A stretch of DNA of 64,000 nucleotides from JAGOFO01 sp964522105 (lineage in GTDB: Bacteria; Myxococcota_A; UBA9042; DTJE01): assembly GCA_964522105.1 (NCBI GenBank), contig CAZFVA010000006.1:1-64000 (forward strand), read 5' to 3'. A program made the translations under genes and the position numbers. Position 1 is the stretch's first letter, and each line of letters opens with the position of its first letter. The notes beneath the pieces are model-generated. The model worked only from the letters and a program-made list of their open reading frames with translations, made no database searches and was not told where the DNA came from. Positions 33,215 to 42,815 of the stretch are shown in pieces.

Positions 33215-35752
33215 TCACAGAAGAACTTTGCGTTCCCCCCGGCTGTCAGGCGGCCCCACAACTCGACGCTTTTCAAGAAGTTCCATGATTCTGGCGCTGC
33301 GGTTGTAGCCGATCTTCAGTTTGCGCTGCAGGAACGAGATGCTGGCACGGCGACTTTCCAGAACGATGTCCTGCGCCTGCTCGGTCAGAACGTCGTAATC
33401 TTCGTCTTCATCTTCGGGCTCTTCATCCGCGCCCTGAATGATTTCCATCTGATAATCGGGGGAACCCTGTGTTTTCAGATGGTTAACTACGCGCATGACT
33501 TCTTCATCGGACACGAATGAACCGTGGACGCGTTCCAGCGAAGATGTGCCGGGGCGAAGGAACAGCATGTCGCCGTATCCCAGCAGTGCGTCTGCACCGT
33601 TCTGGTCCAGAATAATTCTGGAATCAATTTTTCCTGAAACGCGGAAGGCAATGCGTGACGGGAAGTTGGCCTTTATCAGTCCGGTGATGACTTCCTTCGA
33701 GGGGCGTTGGGTCGCCATGACCAGGTGAATGCCGGCCGCGCGTGCCTTCTGTGCCAGACGGGCTACAGCCGTTTCAACGTCCTTGGAAGCGACCATCATC
33801 AGGTCGGCAAATTCATCCAGAACAATGACGATGAACGGCAGCTTCTTCAGGTCTTCTTCGTCGAATTCTTCCGGGTTGCACGTAAACGCGCTTTCAAATT
33901 CGTCGTCAGCCTCGGCGACCGCTCTTCCGGCCTTGATGTCCTGAATCTTATCTACCCGCTGATTGAACGAGCCGATATTTCTGGTGTTAAACCGTGCCAG
34001 CAGGGCATAACGCCGTTCCATCTCATCGACGGCCCAGCGAAGCGCCGCAGCAGCATGTTTCGGGTCAAACACGACAGGCAGCAGAAGGTGCGGAATGTTG
34101 TCGTAAACCTGCAGTTCGACGACTTTCGGGTCAACCAGAATTATCCTGACTTCATCAGGGGTTGCGTTGCGAAGCAGGCTAAGAATGAACGCGTTGACCG
34201 CGACGCTCTTTCCAGATCCGGTTGCGCCGGCGATCAGCAGGTGCGGCATTCTGGCAAGGTCTGTAACTACCGGGTTGCCGAAGATGTCCTTTCCAAGCGC
34301 AATTGTCAGCTTGCTTTTTGATCTGGTAAAGACTTCGGACGCAAGGATTTCACGCAGATAGACAGTCTCGCGAACTTTGTTCGGGACTTCGATACCGACG
34401 ACACCCTTACCGGGGATCGGCGCGACAATTCGAATACTTACGGCTTCAAGTGCCATCGTAAGGTCGTCGGCCAGATTTGCGATCTGACTGATTTTGACCC
34501 CGGCGGCAGGCAGGAATTCATACATGGTGACGACGGGGCCGGGGTGAATTTCCACCACCTTTCCCTGAACCTTGTAGTCAAGAAGCTTCTTTTCAAGCTT
34601 CTCGGCGTTTCTGCGCAGAAAGTCACGGTCGATTTCCTGCTTGCCAGGTTCCACATAGTCCAGCAGTGAAAGCGAAGGTGGTTCCCACGGACCCTGCACG
34701 ACTTGAGGCAGCAGCAGATCTTCCTGAATGGACGCCTTTTCCCGCTTGTTTACGACAATTCGGGGGCCGGACATGTCATATGGATTTTCGCCAGTTTTGA
34801 TAATGGCCATGAAGGTGTCTTCTTCAGGTTCGATCGCTTCAATCACTGAAGAAACATCGGCTGTTAATATCTGGCTGACCGACGAAATTTCAGCGTCGGC
34901 AAGCCGGGACTGCTCGAATTCATTATCAAAGCCTGCCCATGCCGGGTCGCACGATGTTTCCGGGGTCAAAGATACGGGCAGTTTCGAAGCGGTAAGGGCT
35001 GGTGATGTGATTGCTGTATCTGGACCGTTCGCGGAACTGGCCACGTCCTGGACGTCATTTCTTGAAATCACGGAAACAGCATCGTTGAACCCTGAACAAC
35101 CGCCTTCAGGCATTGAAGGAAATTCGGGTTCAGGCTTGCGGAAGGCTGCGCCAGCCTTCGCTTTGATTTTATTGAATAATTTGGATATCTGCCGCCCGAA
35201 AAATCGGAAAACCTGGCCAAGGGTAAACCCTGAAATATAGAAAACTGACAAGGCCAGGCCGATTGAAGCGACCAGGATGGCGCCGCTTCGTGAAAACAGC
35301 TCAATCAGCATCTCGCCGGTGTAGCCGCCCGTGTAACCGCCAGGCATATAGTCAAATGGTGTCATGCCTTTCAGGCAGATTTGCAGAAGCATCGCCGCGC
35401 ACAGCATGGCAGTGAAAGGCGAAGACATGCGCGCCACAGTTGCGCGGTAAGGTTTTCCAAGGACCGCTCTGACGCCAATAAAGATTACGGCAGCGGCAAT
35501 TACGAATGACAGGATGCCGAAAAGCCACATGAATTCATGCGCCAGTTCTGCACCGACCGAACCCATGAAGTTTTCAACCTCGGGGCTTCCAAGCGAAAGG
35601 TCACGGTCCGTCTTGTGCGATGTAATCAGCGAAAGCATCAGCACAGCGCCGAATACAGTCAGACCTGCCCCGTAAATCTCGATTTCCCGCAGATACCTTT
35701 TCTGGATGCGCGGGTCGGTGTTCGCTTCGGAAATTTTTCGATTTCTGGCCAT
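33215..35752 (-). CDS. ftsK: DNA translocase FtsK/SpoIIIE
   Basis: The 845-residue protein pumps DNA at the division septum and helps dimer resolution. Four or five N-terminal membrane helices (about 28-175) are followed by an acidic linker (about 200-340), the alpha/beta motor domain with Walker A GATGSGKS and Walker B region FIVIVLDEFADLMM, and a C-terminal gamma winged helix (about 780-845; FLQRKLKIGYNRSARIMELLE) that reads KOPS-type sequences. Length and order are normal. It stands alone, convergent with the ceramidase-like gene. Confidence 0.96.
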   Translation of the reverse strand: MARNRKISEANTDPRIQKRYLREIEIYGAGLTVFGAVLMLSLITSHKTDRDLSLGSPEVENFMGSVGAELAHEFMWLFGILSFVIAAAVIFIGVRAVLGKPYRATVARMSSPFTAMLCAAMLLQICLKGMTPFDYMPGGYTGGYTGEMLIELFSRSGAILVASIGLALSVFYISGFTLGQVFRFFGRQISKLFNKIKAKAGAAFRKPEPEFPSMPEGGCSGFNDAVSVISRNDVQDVASSANGPDTAITSPALTASKLPVSLTPETSCDPAWAGFDNEFEQSRLADAEISSVSQILTADVSSVIEAIEPEEDTFMAIIKTGENPYDMSGPRIVVNKREKASIQEDLLLPQVVQGPWEPPSLSLLDYVEPGKQEIDRDFLRRNAEKLEKKLLDYKVQGKVVEIHPGPVVTMYEFLPAAGVKISQIANLADDLTMALEAVSIRIVAPIPGKGVVGIEVPNKVRETVYLREILASEVFTRSKSKLTIALGKDIFGNPVVTDLARMPHLLIAGATGSGKSVAVNAFILSLLRNATPDEVRIILVDPKVVELQVYDNIPHLLLPVVFDPKHAAAALRWAVDEMERRYALLARFNTRNIGSFNQRVDKIQDIKAGRAVAEADDEFESAFTCNPEEFDEEDLKKLPFIVIVLDEFADLMMVASKDVETAVARLAQKARAAGIHLVMATQRPSKEVITGLIKANFPSRIAFRVSGKIDSRIILDQNGADALLGYGDMLFLRPGTSSLERVHGSFVSDEEVMRVVNHLKTQGSPDYQMEIIQGADEEPEDEDEDYDVLTEQAQDIVLESRRASISFLQRKLKIGYNRSARIMELLEKRRVVGPPDSRGERKVLL

Positions 35753-35957
35753 CTGTAAACAGAACCGCGATGTTGACAGAAGCTAGGCTATCATCTGGGA
35801 CTGTCTACTGCCAAAAGCATGCTGTTAATTCATGTGTAATAGTGGTTGTTACTGCTGAATTCTTGATTTGCCGACGTTCAATCTGATACGCTCACTATGG
35901 TTTCGTTTACATGAAGCGGGCATGACCCCTTCGTTTCGAACGGGTACGGGGGAATTA

Positions 35958-36944
35958 ATGAATCTACTTTGCCTCAATTGTGGTGAAAGCTTCACAATTG
36001 ACGATGCAGCAGTCGGGTCTGACGGTGGTGCTGTAAAGTGCGCTCACTGCGGGCTTGAACATAATATTTACCGACCGTTTGCGGGGGGAAACACCGACAG
36101 TTCTGCTGGTTCGGCAGTCACTGAAAAACTTCTGTCCGTACCTGAAGTTGCGCCGCCAGCATCGCCTGCCGCCGGCCGGTTTGCCAGTTCTTTCATAAAA
36201 CCGTTAAATGCGTTCAGCAAGCACCGTAAGGCCGGTTCGCCGGAAGCTTCTGACGTGGTCGATTCAACCGGTGTGCTGCCTGCTGGATCTGCGTCAGCCG
36301 ACGATTCACCCCTTCAGGCGGCCTTGCCGGATCTGCCCGATATGCCTGATCTTCCTGATGCCGGTGCCGCATCGGTATCGCAATCCGCTATTTCCGACAC
36401 GACAATTCGTATGCAGGCCTCTGATCTGGACGAATGGGCCGATTCCATACCTGACATTGTTATTGATGACATTGGTGGGCCTTTCCACGTTAAGTCCCCG
36501 GCTGGCCTGGTTCTGGAATTTGCTGATTTTCAGCTGATCGAAGAATGGGCGCGTGGCATAGATAAACAGGATAAGTATTTTGTAGTTGATATTTCCGGGA
36601 CTTCGACCCCGATGAACGATTTTATCAAGACACGCAAGTCCGGAATGCGGGGAACCAGCACGATGTCGGCCATTCGCGCTTCTGACGAATTTCAGGCTGG
36701 TATTGGCGAGTCCGGCAGGAAAAATCGGGCCGCAGATGCAGGTTCAGATATGTCTGACCTGATGACCCCCGGATCATCCAGGCGGGGGGCCGGTTCCGGC
36801 AAGACGATGACTACCCAGCAGTTCAAGTTCAAGATCGAATCTACCGAACCCGAGACTTCCAAAAAGTGGATTGTGTTAGCTGTGGTGCTCAGCGTTGCTG
36901 CGGTAGCTGCAGTCCTGGCCGTATTTGTTTTTGATCTGTTATAG
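35958..36944 (+). CDS. Zinc-ribbon, GYF-like protein with C-terminal membrane anchor
   Basis: The 328-residue protein begins MNLLCLNCGESFTIDD, with a CxxC...CxxC zinc ribbon (MJ0042 type; second pair CAHC). After an acidic/Pro-rich linker comes a domain of about 60 residues (FHVKSPAGLVLEFADFQLIEEWARG) resembling the GYF_2-like module. It ends in a membrane helix (VLAVVLSVAAVAAVLAVFVF) with almost no tail, so most of the protein is cytoplasmic. ATG 35958 follows a GGGGGA ribosome site; the earlier in-frame ATG does not. The same domain opens the next gene 15 bp downstream, so the two proteins probably act together. Confidence 0.65.
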   Translation: MNLLCLNCGESFTIDDAAVGSDGGAVKCAHCGLEHNIYRPFAGGNTDSSAGSAVTEKLLSVPEVAPPASPAAGRFASSFIKPLNAFSKHRKAGSPEASDVVDSTGVLPAGSASADDSPLQAALPDLPDMPDLPDAGAASVSQSAISDTTIRMQASDLDEWADSIPDIVIDDIGGPFHVKSPAGLVLEFADFQLIEEWARGIDKQDKYFVVDISGTSTPMNDFIKTRKSGMRGTSTMSAIRASDEFQAGIGESGRKNRAADAGSDMSDLMTPGSSRRGAGSGKTMTTQQFKFKIESTEPETSKKWIVLAVVLSVAAVAAVLAVFVFDLL

Positions 36945-36959
36945 CCACGAGGCTTCACG

Positions 36960-38951
36960 TTGGCTGAAATTATATATGTAAAGACCCGGGATGGCGTCGT
37001 TCTGAGGTTTGTGGACAAGTCTGTTCTTGCCGGATGGCTGAGTTCGGGCCGCCTGGCCGGGGCCAGTCATCTGACAGATGACGACTTGTGGCTTGATCTG
37101 GATAACCGCTGGAAACCGCTGACAGTTCTTATTGAGCGCATGGGACTTTCTTTGCCGCTTGTTGTTGTGGACGATCGCGTCCTGCGCCTGGATGCGCTGC
37201 CAGATATTTCCGACGAACCAGTGGAAGAGCCGGTTGACGAGCCAGAACTTGATTTAGGGCCTGCTCCAGAAGTTGTTTTGCAGCAGGAATCAGGATTGGG
37301 ACTCGATTCTGTTTTGTCTGTTGGTTCGGATGCTGACGCGGGCTCAGAGGAGTTGGTGCCGGAGGCGGAAGCTGGGGCGGAATCGGAGCCGGAATTGGAG
37401 CTGGAGCCGGAGGCTGAGGTAGAGCCAGAGGCTGAGCCGGTGGTTGAGCCGGTGGTAGAGCCGGTGGTTGAGGCCGAGGTTGAGGCTGAGGTTGATGCCG
37501 AGTCTGAGGCACCAGTCGATGATGAAATTGACACCCCGTCAAAGCCTGAAATAACCGGTGAATTCGGCATAGTAAGGGTTCCTGAAAACACCGACGACGC
37601 AGCAATCGTCCCGACGACTGAAATGTCCAGCATGGATTCCCCGGTCGTCGAGTCCCCGGTCGATGAATCCCCTGATGACGAAGGTCAGCCTGTAGTCACT
37701 CATTCCAGAAGGGAATTTGCCGCCATTCGTGATGATGAAGTCCTTCGGCGGTACGAGGAAACTAAGGTAGCGCCGCTGATTGATCCGACTCAGGATCAGG
37801 AAACCGATCAGGGTCTGCAACCCGAGATTAAGATTGAGAAGATAAAACTGTTTGATGCAAAGGCCGCTTTTGAAACTGAAGTAGATGATTTCAAAGGTTT
37901 TAATAACGGTCGTTCGGTCCGGCGGATTGCCATGATTGCGGCCGGAGTTCTGGTCGTTGCCGTTGCCGGGTTCGGTATTTTCAGTCTTGTTCAGCCAGAA
38001 AATCAAGATGATACAGCCACGGGAACTGTCGCCGCAGTTGATGTTGTCGTTGGCGATATCACCGCAAAGGCGGTCGTTGCTGACAGTTCAGTCAAAGATG
38101 ATCGCCCTGGCGAAGTTGCAGCTGCCGAAGCGGCCACTGCTGAAGTCGCGGCTGTCGATGCAGAAGTTGCAGATGCCGTTGCTGCGTCTGACGATGTGAC
38201 AGAACAGGCAGCGGATTCCGGGAAGGTTTCGCCGCCTGTTGATGCAGGAAGCCAGGACAGGCGTACCCCGGAATTGCTGAAAAAATGGGCGGCTGATGAT
38301 TCGCCGACAGGTCCGGCCCCGACCGGTGCCGTTGTTATTCCGCCGGTCAAGAAAGTTGAAGTCGCCCCGGCGCCCGTAATCAAGCCGGTGCCTGCCCCGG
38401 CGCCTGTGCCGGTGCCAGTACCAGTTAAAAAAGTGGAGCCCGCGCCCAAACCTGTACCCGCGCCAGTGCCCGCGCCCAAACCTGTACCCGCGCCAGTGCC
38501 CGCGCCCAAACCTGTGCCTGCGCCAGTGCCCGCGCCCAAGCCTGTGCCCGCGCCAACCCCGGTCCCGACCCAGGATTCAGCAGGTAAGGTCGGCGGTCTT
38601 GGTGACTATGACGCTCACATGTCGGCAGGCGTACGCGGTCTGCTGGAAGACGGTGAAAAAGCCCTGGCCCATTTCCAGGCGGCGCACCAGATTAAACCGA
38701 GGATGGTTGAACCTCTGGCTAAGATGGGTGATGCATCGTTCTCGCTGGGCAGACTTGAAAAAGCTTCCGAATACTACCTGCGCGCCCTGAAGGTTAATGA
38801 ACAGTACACCCCGGCCATCATCGGGTTGGCCAGGGTAAATAAAGCCCTCGGTAACAGTGGCGATGCGAAATACTTCTACACCAGATATCTTGATGTAAAT
38901 CCGCAGGGTTCCCAGGCTGCGGAAGCAAGGCAGTATCTTGGAAAACAGTAG
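36960..38951 (+). CDS. GYF-like / acidic / single-TM / Pro-rich / TPR protein
   Basis: The 663-residue protein starts at TTG 36960 behind GAGG (7-nt spacing). Residues 1-60 form a domain like that of the upstream gene (YVKTRDGVVLRFVDKSVLAGWLSSG). A very acidic Glu/Val repeat region follows (about 90-260), then a membrane helix (about 320-343), a linker of Ala/Val and the decapeptide PAPKPVPAPV repeats, and C-terminal TPRs (about 560-663; ALAHFQAAHQIKPRM, ASEYYLRALKVNEQY). The topology is cytoplasmic N-terminus, periplasmic Pro-rich rod and TPR domain, like envelope-spanning proteins of TonB or gliding-motor type. Function unknown. Confidence 0.65.
   Translation: MAEIIYVKTRDGVVLRFVDKSVLAGWLSSGRLAGASHLTDDDLWLDLDNRWKPLTVLIERMGLSLPLVVVDDRVLRLDALPDISDEPVEEPVDEPELDLGPAPEVVLQQESGLGLDSVLSVGSDADAGSEELVPEAEAGAESEPELELEPEAEVEPEAEPVVEPVVEPVVEAEVEAEVDAESEAPVDDEIDTPSKPEITGEFGIVRVPENTDDAAIVPTTEMSSMDSPVVESPVDESPDDEGQPVVTHSRREFAAIRDDEVLRRYEETKVAPLIDPTQDQETDQGLQPEIKIEKIKLFDAKAAFETEVDDFKGFNNGRSVRRIAMIAAGVLVVAVAGFGIFSLVQPENQDDTATGTVAAVDVVVGDITAKAVVADSSVKDDRPGEVAAAEAATAEVAAVDAEVADAVAASDDVTEQAADSGKVSPPVDAGSQDRRTPELLKKWAADDSPTGPAPTGAVVIPPVKKVEVAPAPVIKPVPAPAPVPVPVPVKKVEPAPKPVPAPVPAPKPVPAPVPAPKPVPAPVPAPKPVPAPTPVPTQDSAGKVGGLGDYDAHMSAGVRGLLEDGEKALAHFQAAHQIKPRMVEPLAKMGDASFSLGRLEKASEYYLRALKVNEQYTPAIIGLARVNKALGNSGDAKYFYTRYLDVNPQGSQAAEARQYLGKQ
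38441..38560 (+). repeat. Four tandem 30-bp repeats encoding a Pro-rich decapeptide
   Basis: Units at 38441, 38471, 38501 and 38531 are nearly identical; the last differs mainly in its final six bases. They encode Pro-Ala/Val-Lys-Pro steps of the TonB-like rod. Near identity at DNA level suggests recent copy-number change. Confidence 0.9.
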
Positions 38952-38980
38952 GTAATCATTTTGCCGGGGGTGCACAGACA

Positions 38981-40087
38981 ATGATCGCGCCTTCCAGTCC
39001 ATCAGAGTCAACTGCCCGATATATTGAACTTAATCCAGAAAATATTCCCGGAAGTATGATTGTTTTTGGATGCGTCGATCAGGCGTCCGCACTTATTATG
39101 GTTGCGGCCAGTGCTTCCAGCATCGTCCTGATTGGTGACGAAAACGTCGCGGATATTCACAGCGGCTTTGTTGACCGTATTCGCCAGCAGTGCGGACGGC
39201 CAGTGCATCTGTTTACTTTCCCTGCAGGCGAAGCTCAAAAAAGCCTTGATGTGCTTGAATCTATTTGCCGTTCGATGGCGCACATGGGCATCGATCGTCA
39301 TTGTGTGATTGCTGGATTTGGCGGCGGCGTTTCGACAGATATGGCCGGTATGGCTGCTTCCATGTGGATGCGTGGGGTGCGTCTTCTGCAGGTGCCGACT
39401 TCGTTGATGGCGATGGCCGACGCTGCAATCGGTGGGAAAACAGCCGTTAATCTGCCCGAAGGGCGCAATCTTGTCGGTGCCTGGAAATTCCCCGAATATG
39501 TGTTTGCCGACGTGCGTTTTTTGGAAACACTGCCGCATGCCGAAATCGTCTGTGGTCTGGTTGAAATAGTTAAGACGGCGGCCGTTGGAAGCTCCGATCT
39601 TCTGGCCGGGATTGAAACCTGCGAAGACTTTCAGCGTCCCGAGTTGCTCGGTGCGCTGGCTTTTAATGCCGCAAAAGTTAAGGCCGGTCTTGTTACGCTT
39701 GACCCCTATGACACAGATGTCCGCCAGTTGCTGAATTTCGGCCATACCGTCGGTCATGCCATCGAGGCTGCCGCAAGCCTTGCCGTTCCCCATGGCGAGG
39801 CGGTCGCCGCAGGCATGGCGGTTGAGTCCGCAGTTGCAGTCAGGCTTGGTCTGATTTCCGGTCCTGAAAGGATCAGGCTGATGAACGCGCTGGCGCGTAT
39901 CGGCGCCCCGACGGCGCCTCAGGTGTCCTTCGAACTGGCGTCTGAATTCATATTCAGGGACAAGAAGAACATGGACGGTGGTGTCAGGCTTGCTTTACCG
40001 CATGGCCTTGGTCACTTTGATTTGAAGCATAAGAATCCTTCCGTGTCGGTGTCTGATTCGCTTGTCATGGAATGCTGGAATGAATAA
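38981..40087 (+). CDS. aroB: 3-dehydroquinate synthase
   Basis: The 368-residue protein converts DAHP to 3-dehydroquinate (second shikimate step) with NAD+ and a divalent metal. It has the NAD-binding GGGVSTDMAGMAA, the QVPTSLMAMADAAIGGKTAVN signature and metal ligands in GLVEIVK (Glu), FGHTVGHAIE (His) and VPHGEA (His). The first 30 residues are slightly unusual in composition. It starts 29 bp after the TPR gene and overlaps the next gene by 8 bp, heading a four-gene shikimate operon. Confidence 0.96.
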   Translation: MIAPSSPSESTARYIELNPENIPGSMIVFGCVDQASALIMVAASASSIVLIGDENVADIHSGFVDRIRQQCGRPVHLFTFPAGEAQKSLDVLESICRSMAHMGIDRHCVIAGFGGGVSTDMAGMAASMWMRGVRLLQVPTSLMAMADAAIGGKTAVNLPEGRNLVGAWKFPEYVFADVRFLETLPHAEIVCGLVEIVKTAAVGSSDLLAGIETCEDFQRPELLGALAFNAAKVKAGLVTLDPYDTDVRQLLNFGHTVGHAIEAAASLAVPHGEAVAAGMAVESAVAVRLGLISGPERIRLMNALARIGAPTAPQVSFELASEFIFRDKKNMDGGVRLALPHGLGHFDLKHKNPSVSVSDSLVMECWNE

Positions 40088-42815
40088 GGACGCGCCCAGG
40101 ATCTGTGTTTCCGGGGCATTCCCGGACGTTGCGTCTATTTCCGCGTTTGTTGCTGGCAATCCTGAATTTTCATTGCTTAATCGACATCTGATAGAAATAC
40201 GTCTGGACCTCGTTGCAGGTCACATAGACAGTGTTTTTGAACTGATTGCAGTCCTTGGAAAAAGGGCTGTTGTGTCGTGCCGGCCCAGGTGGGAAGGCGG
40301 GGCGTTTAACGGTTCGGAAGGGCAGCGGCTTGAGTTGTTGACGCATGCGGCACGGTGCGGTGCCGGTCTGGTCGATGTCGAGCTTGCTTCATGGCTGCGT
40401 GGCGGCGGCGAGCCTGTCAGAAGGGCCTGTGCCGACGGCTGTACCGTCATGGTTTCCGTACACGAAACTGGTTCTGTTAACTTTTTAGAAGACCATGTCC
40501 GCAAGTTGAACGCAGTCGGGGCAGGCGCAGTCAAGCTGGCATGCACAACAAATGATGCAGGTGACCTGATGGCCCTGGCGGCTGCAGGCAGAAAACTGCA
40601 GGCCCCCGTTGTGTCTGTTGTTGGAATGGGTGCCGGCGCAGCGTTTACCAGAATGCGTCCGGCCGATTTCGGCGCGAATCTGACGTTTGCGTCGGCTGGC
40701 AGGGGCCTGGAAACGGCGCCTGGGCAGCCTGATTTCAGGACGCTTGAGGCGTGGCGTGTATTTGATTCGCAATCGCTTGAACCGATCGCGCTTGTCGGTG
40801 GACCTCAGGTCGCTTCGTCACCCGGCCCGGATATTTATAATCGCCTTTTTGCTGCAATAGACGCCGGTTGTCAGTACTTTCCACTTCCAGTTACGGATTG
40901 GAAACATGCACTTACAGCCCTGGAATTCTTTGGCATCCGCAAGTTTGCCGTGACGATGCCGTTCAAGGCCGATCCTGTCGCGCAATGGCCGGATGCGGCT
41001 TGTGACGACTGGGTGACGGCAAGCGGCGTTGCAAATACTGTCGTAATCGCGGCCGACGGTTCAGTCAGTTTGTACAACACCGATGCGGTCGGTTCGCGCG
41101 AACTGTTTGACAGGTTCGGGGGTGTCGCCGGCCTTGATATGTTAATACTTGGCGGCGGTGCGACGGCGCGCAGTGTGGCGGCGGCGGCAGTCCGGGCCGG
41201 TGCGTCGGTATCGGTTGCGGCAAGAAATCCGGTCAAGGTTTCAAGGTCCTGGCCGTCATCAGTAACTGGTGTGAAATTCAAGGGTTGGGAAAGGCGCAGC
41301 GAGTTTGCCCATGACGTCGTTGTTAACGCCACTCCAATTGGCGCCGATGGCCGGTTGAAGCCGCTCGATGGGTCGGGCCTTCGCGCCCGCCGGGCCGCTA
41401 TTGATGTTGTTGTTCCTGCGGAAGGGCAGACGCCATTCATCGGTGCGGCCATCAAAGATAAAATTCAGTTCGCATCAGGTCTGGATTTCTGGTGTGCTCA
41501 GGCCCGCGAACAGTTTCAAGCGTTTACCGGTTGTATTGTTGACCCGGGAAAGGTCGCTGTCGTGATGGCGCAGGTCGGTTACCCGTGTCCCGGCGTCATG
41601 TCGCGCCGCGACCCGTCGCTTCCCGGTGTCGGCCTTGATCCCGTTACCCTTGCGGTGCCGGGTTCCAAAAGCCTGACCCAGCGTTATCTGGCGCTTGCTT
41701 CGTTGTGCCGTTATCCGACCAGAATCAACAATCCATCGTGGAGTCGGGATTCCCGCGAGCTTCTGAACGGCCTGGCGATGCTTGGTGTTCGATTCGGCCA
41801 AACTTCCGAAACTATTGATGTTTATCCGGGTGACTTTCCGAAGAATCCCGGTCGGCCAATTGCAACAGGCGAGGGCGGGACTACAATCCGTTTTCTGTCT
41901 GCGCTGTCGTTGCTGTGCGATTTCCCGCTTGAACTGGTTCCGTCCGGCACCATGAAATACAGGCCGATGGGGCCGTTGTGGGCCGCGCTTACCACCCTTG
42001 GCGTCGAGGTTTCATCCAATGAAGGCGTCGTCAGTCTTGCGCGGCGTGCTTTGCCGGGACCCGGCGTCGAAGTCGAAGGTGTCGTGTCCAGTCAGTTCGC
42101 GTCGGCGTTGTTGATTGCAGGTTTTGGCCTTCAGGGCGGGCTGTCGGTCGAAATTGCCGGACCGCTGGTGTCGCGCCCTTATCTGGATATGACTATTCAG
42201 GCGATTCGCCAGTTTGGTGGCACGGTCGAAGAAAACGGACAGAGTTTCTTTGTGCAGGGCGGCCATGATGTCATGGGTCGCCGGGTCAACGTCGAAGGCG
42301 ACGCTTCGCTGGCCGCGTTCTGGGCCGCTGCGGGCATAATTTATGGCCGAAGAATCAGTTTGACGAACACGCCCGTGGCTGGTCCCGGCATGCAGGGTGA
42401 TGCAAAATATCCCGAATTCTTTGCGGAACTTGACGGTGAAGGTCCCAGAAATCTGAACCTGTCCGACACCCCGGATCTGCTGCCTCCGCTTATGATTGCA
42501 GCTTTGTTCAGGACCGGAAAAACAAGATTTTCAGGTGTAGGTCACGCCCGCGCCAAGGAATCTGACAGACTGACTGTTCTGCGTGACAGGTTGCAGTCGA
42601 TCGGGGCTGATATTGCGGAAGATATTGACAGCCTTACAGTAACGCCGACCACGCTGCGCGGCCCTGCCGAGCTTGACCCGGCGGGCGATCACCGCATGGC
42701 GATGACGTTCGGGATCCTTTCTTTGCGCGTTCCAGGAATAACGGTTTCCAATCCGGGTTGTGTGGATAAGTCATATCCTGACTTCTGGCAGGACCTGGAG
42801 ATGGTAAGAGCGTGA
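40080..42815 (+). CDS. Trifunctional AroD-AroE-AroA: dehydroquinate dehydratase, shikimate dehydrogenase, EPSP synthase
   Basis: One 911-residue chain holds three shikimate enzymes. AroD (type I, about 8-230) has EIRLDLV, the catalytic His region VSVHETGS and the Schiff-base Lys in AVKLACT. AroE (about 237-505) has the substrate Lys in VTMPFK, ANTVV, YNTDAVG and NATPIG. AroA (about 520-911) has AVPGSKS...R, GEGGTTIR, SSQFASALL, DLLPP, RAKESDR and GDHRMAM. All key residues that I can place are intact, so all three activities are likely. ATG 40080 is taken as start over TTG 40062. It overlaps aroB (8 bp) and aroK (4 bp). The order D-E-A differs from the fungal AROM chain (B-A-K-D-E). Confidence 0.93.
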   Translation: MNKDAPRICVSGAFPDVASISAFVAGNPEFSLLNRHLIEIRLDLVAGHIDSVFELIAVLGKRAVVSCRPRWEGGAFNGSEGQRLELLTHAARCGAGLVDVELASWLRGGGEPVRRACADGCTVMVSVHETGSVNFLEDHVRKLNAVGAGAVKLACTTNDAGDLMALAAAGRKLQAPVVSVVGMGAGAAFTRMRPADFGANLTFASAGRGLETAPGQPDFRTLEAWRVFDSQSLEPIALVGGPQVASSPGPDIYNRLFAAIDAGCQYFPLPVTDWKHALTALEFFGIRKFAVTMPFKADPVAQWPDAACDDWVTASGVANTVVIAADGSVSLYNTDAVGSRELFDRFGGVAGLDMLILGGGATARSVAAAAVRAGASVSVAARNPVKVSRSWPSSVTGVKFKGWERRSEFAHDVVVNATPIGADGRLKPLDGSGLRARRAAIDVVVPAEGQTPFIGAAIKDKIQFASGLDFWCAQAREQFQAFTGCIVDPGKVAVVMAQVGYPCPGVMSRRDPSLPGVGLDPVTLAVPGSKSLTQRYLALASLCRYPTRINNPSWSRDSRELLNGLAMLGVRFGQTSETIDVYPGDFPKNPGRPIATGEGGTTIRFLSALSLLCDFPLELVPSGTMKYRPMGPLWAALTTLGVEVSSNEGVVSLARRALPGPGVEVEGVVSSQFASALLIAGFGLQGGLSVEIAGPLVSRPYLDMTIQAIRQFGGTVEENGQSFFVQGGHDVMGRRVNVEGDASLAAFWAAAGIIYGRRISLTNTPVAGPGMQGDAKYPEFFAELDGEGPRNLNLSDTPDLLPPLMIAALFRTGKTRFSGVGHARAKESDRLTVLRDRLQSIGADIAEDIDSLTVTPTTLRGPAELDPAGDHRMAMTFGILSLRVPGITVSNPGCVDKSYPDFWQDLEMVRA

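Noticed and set aside
37067..38539. Minus-strand Ser/Thr- and Gly/Thr-rich open frames opposite the TPR gene
   Set aside because: They are shadows of the Glu/Pro-rich coding repeats on the plus strand.
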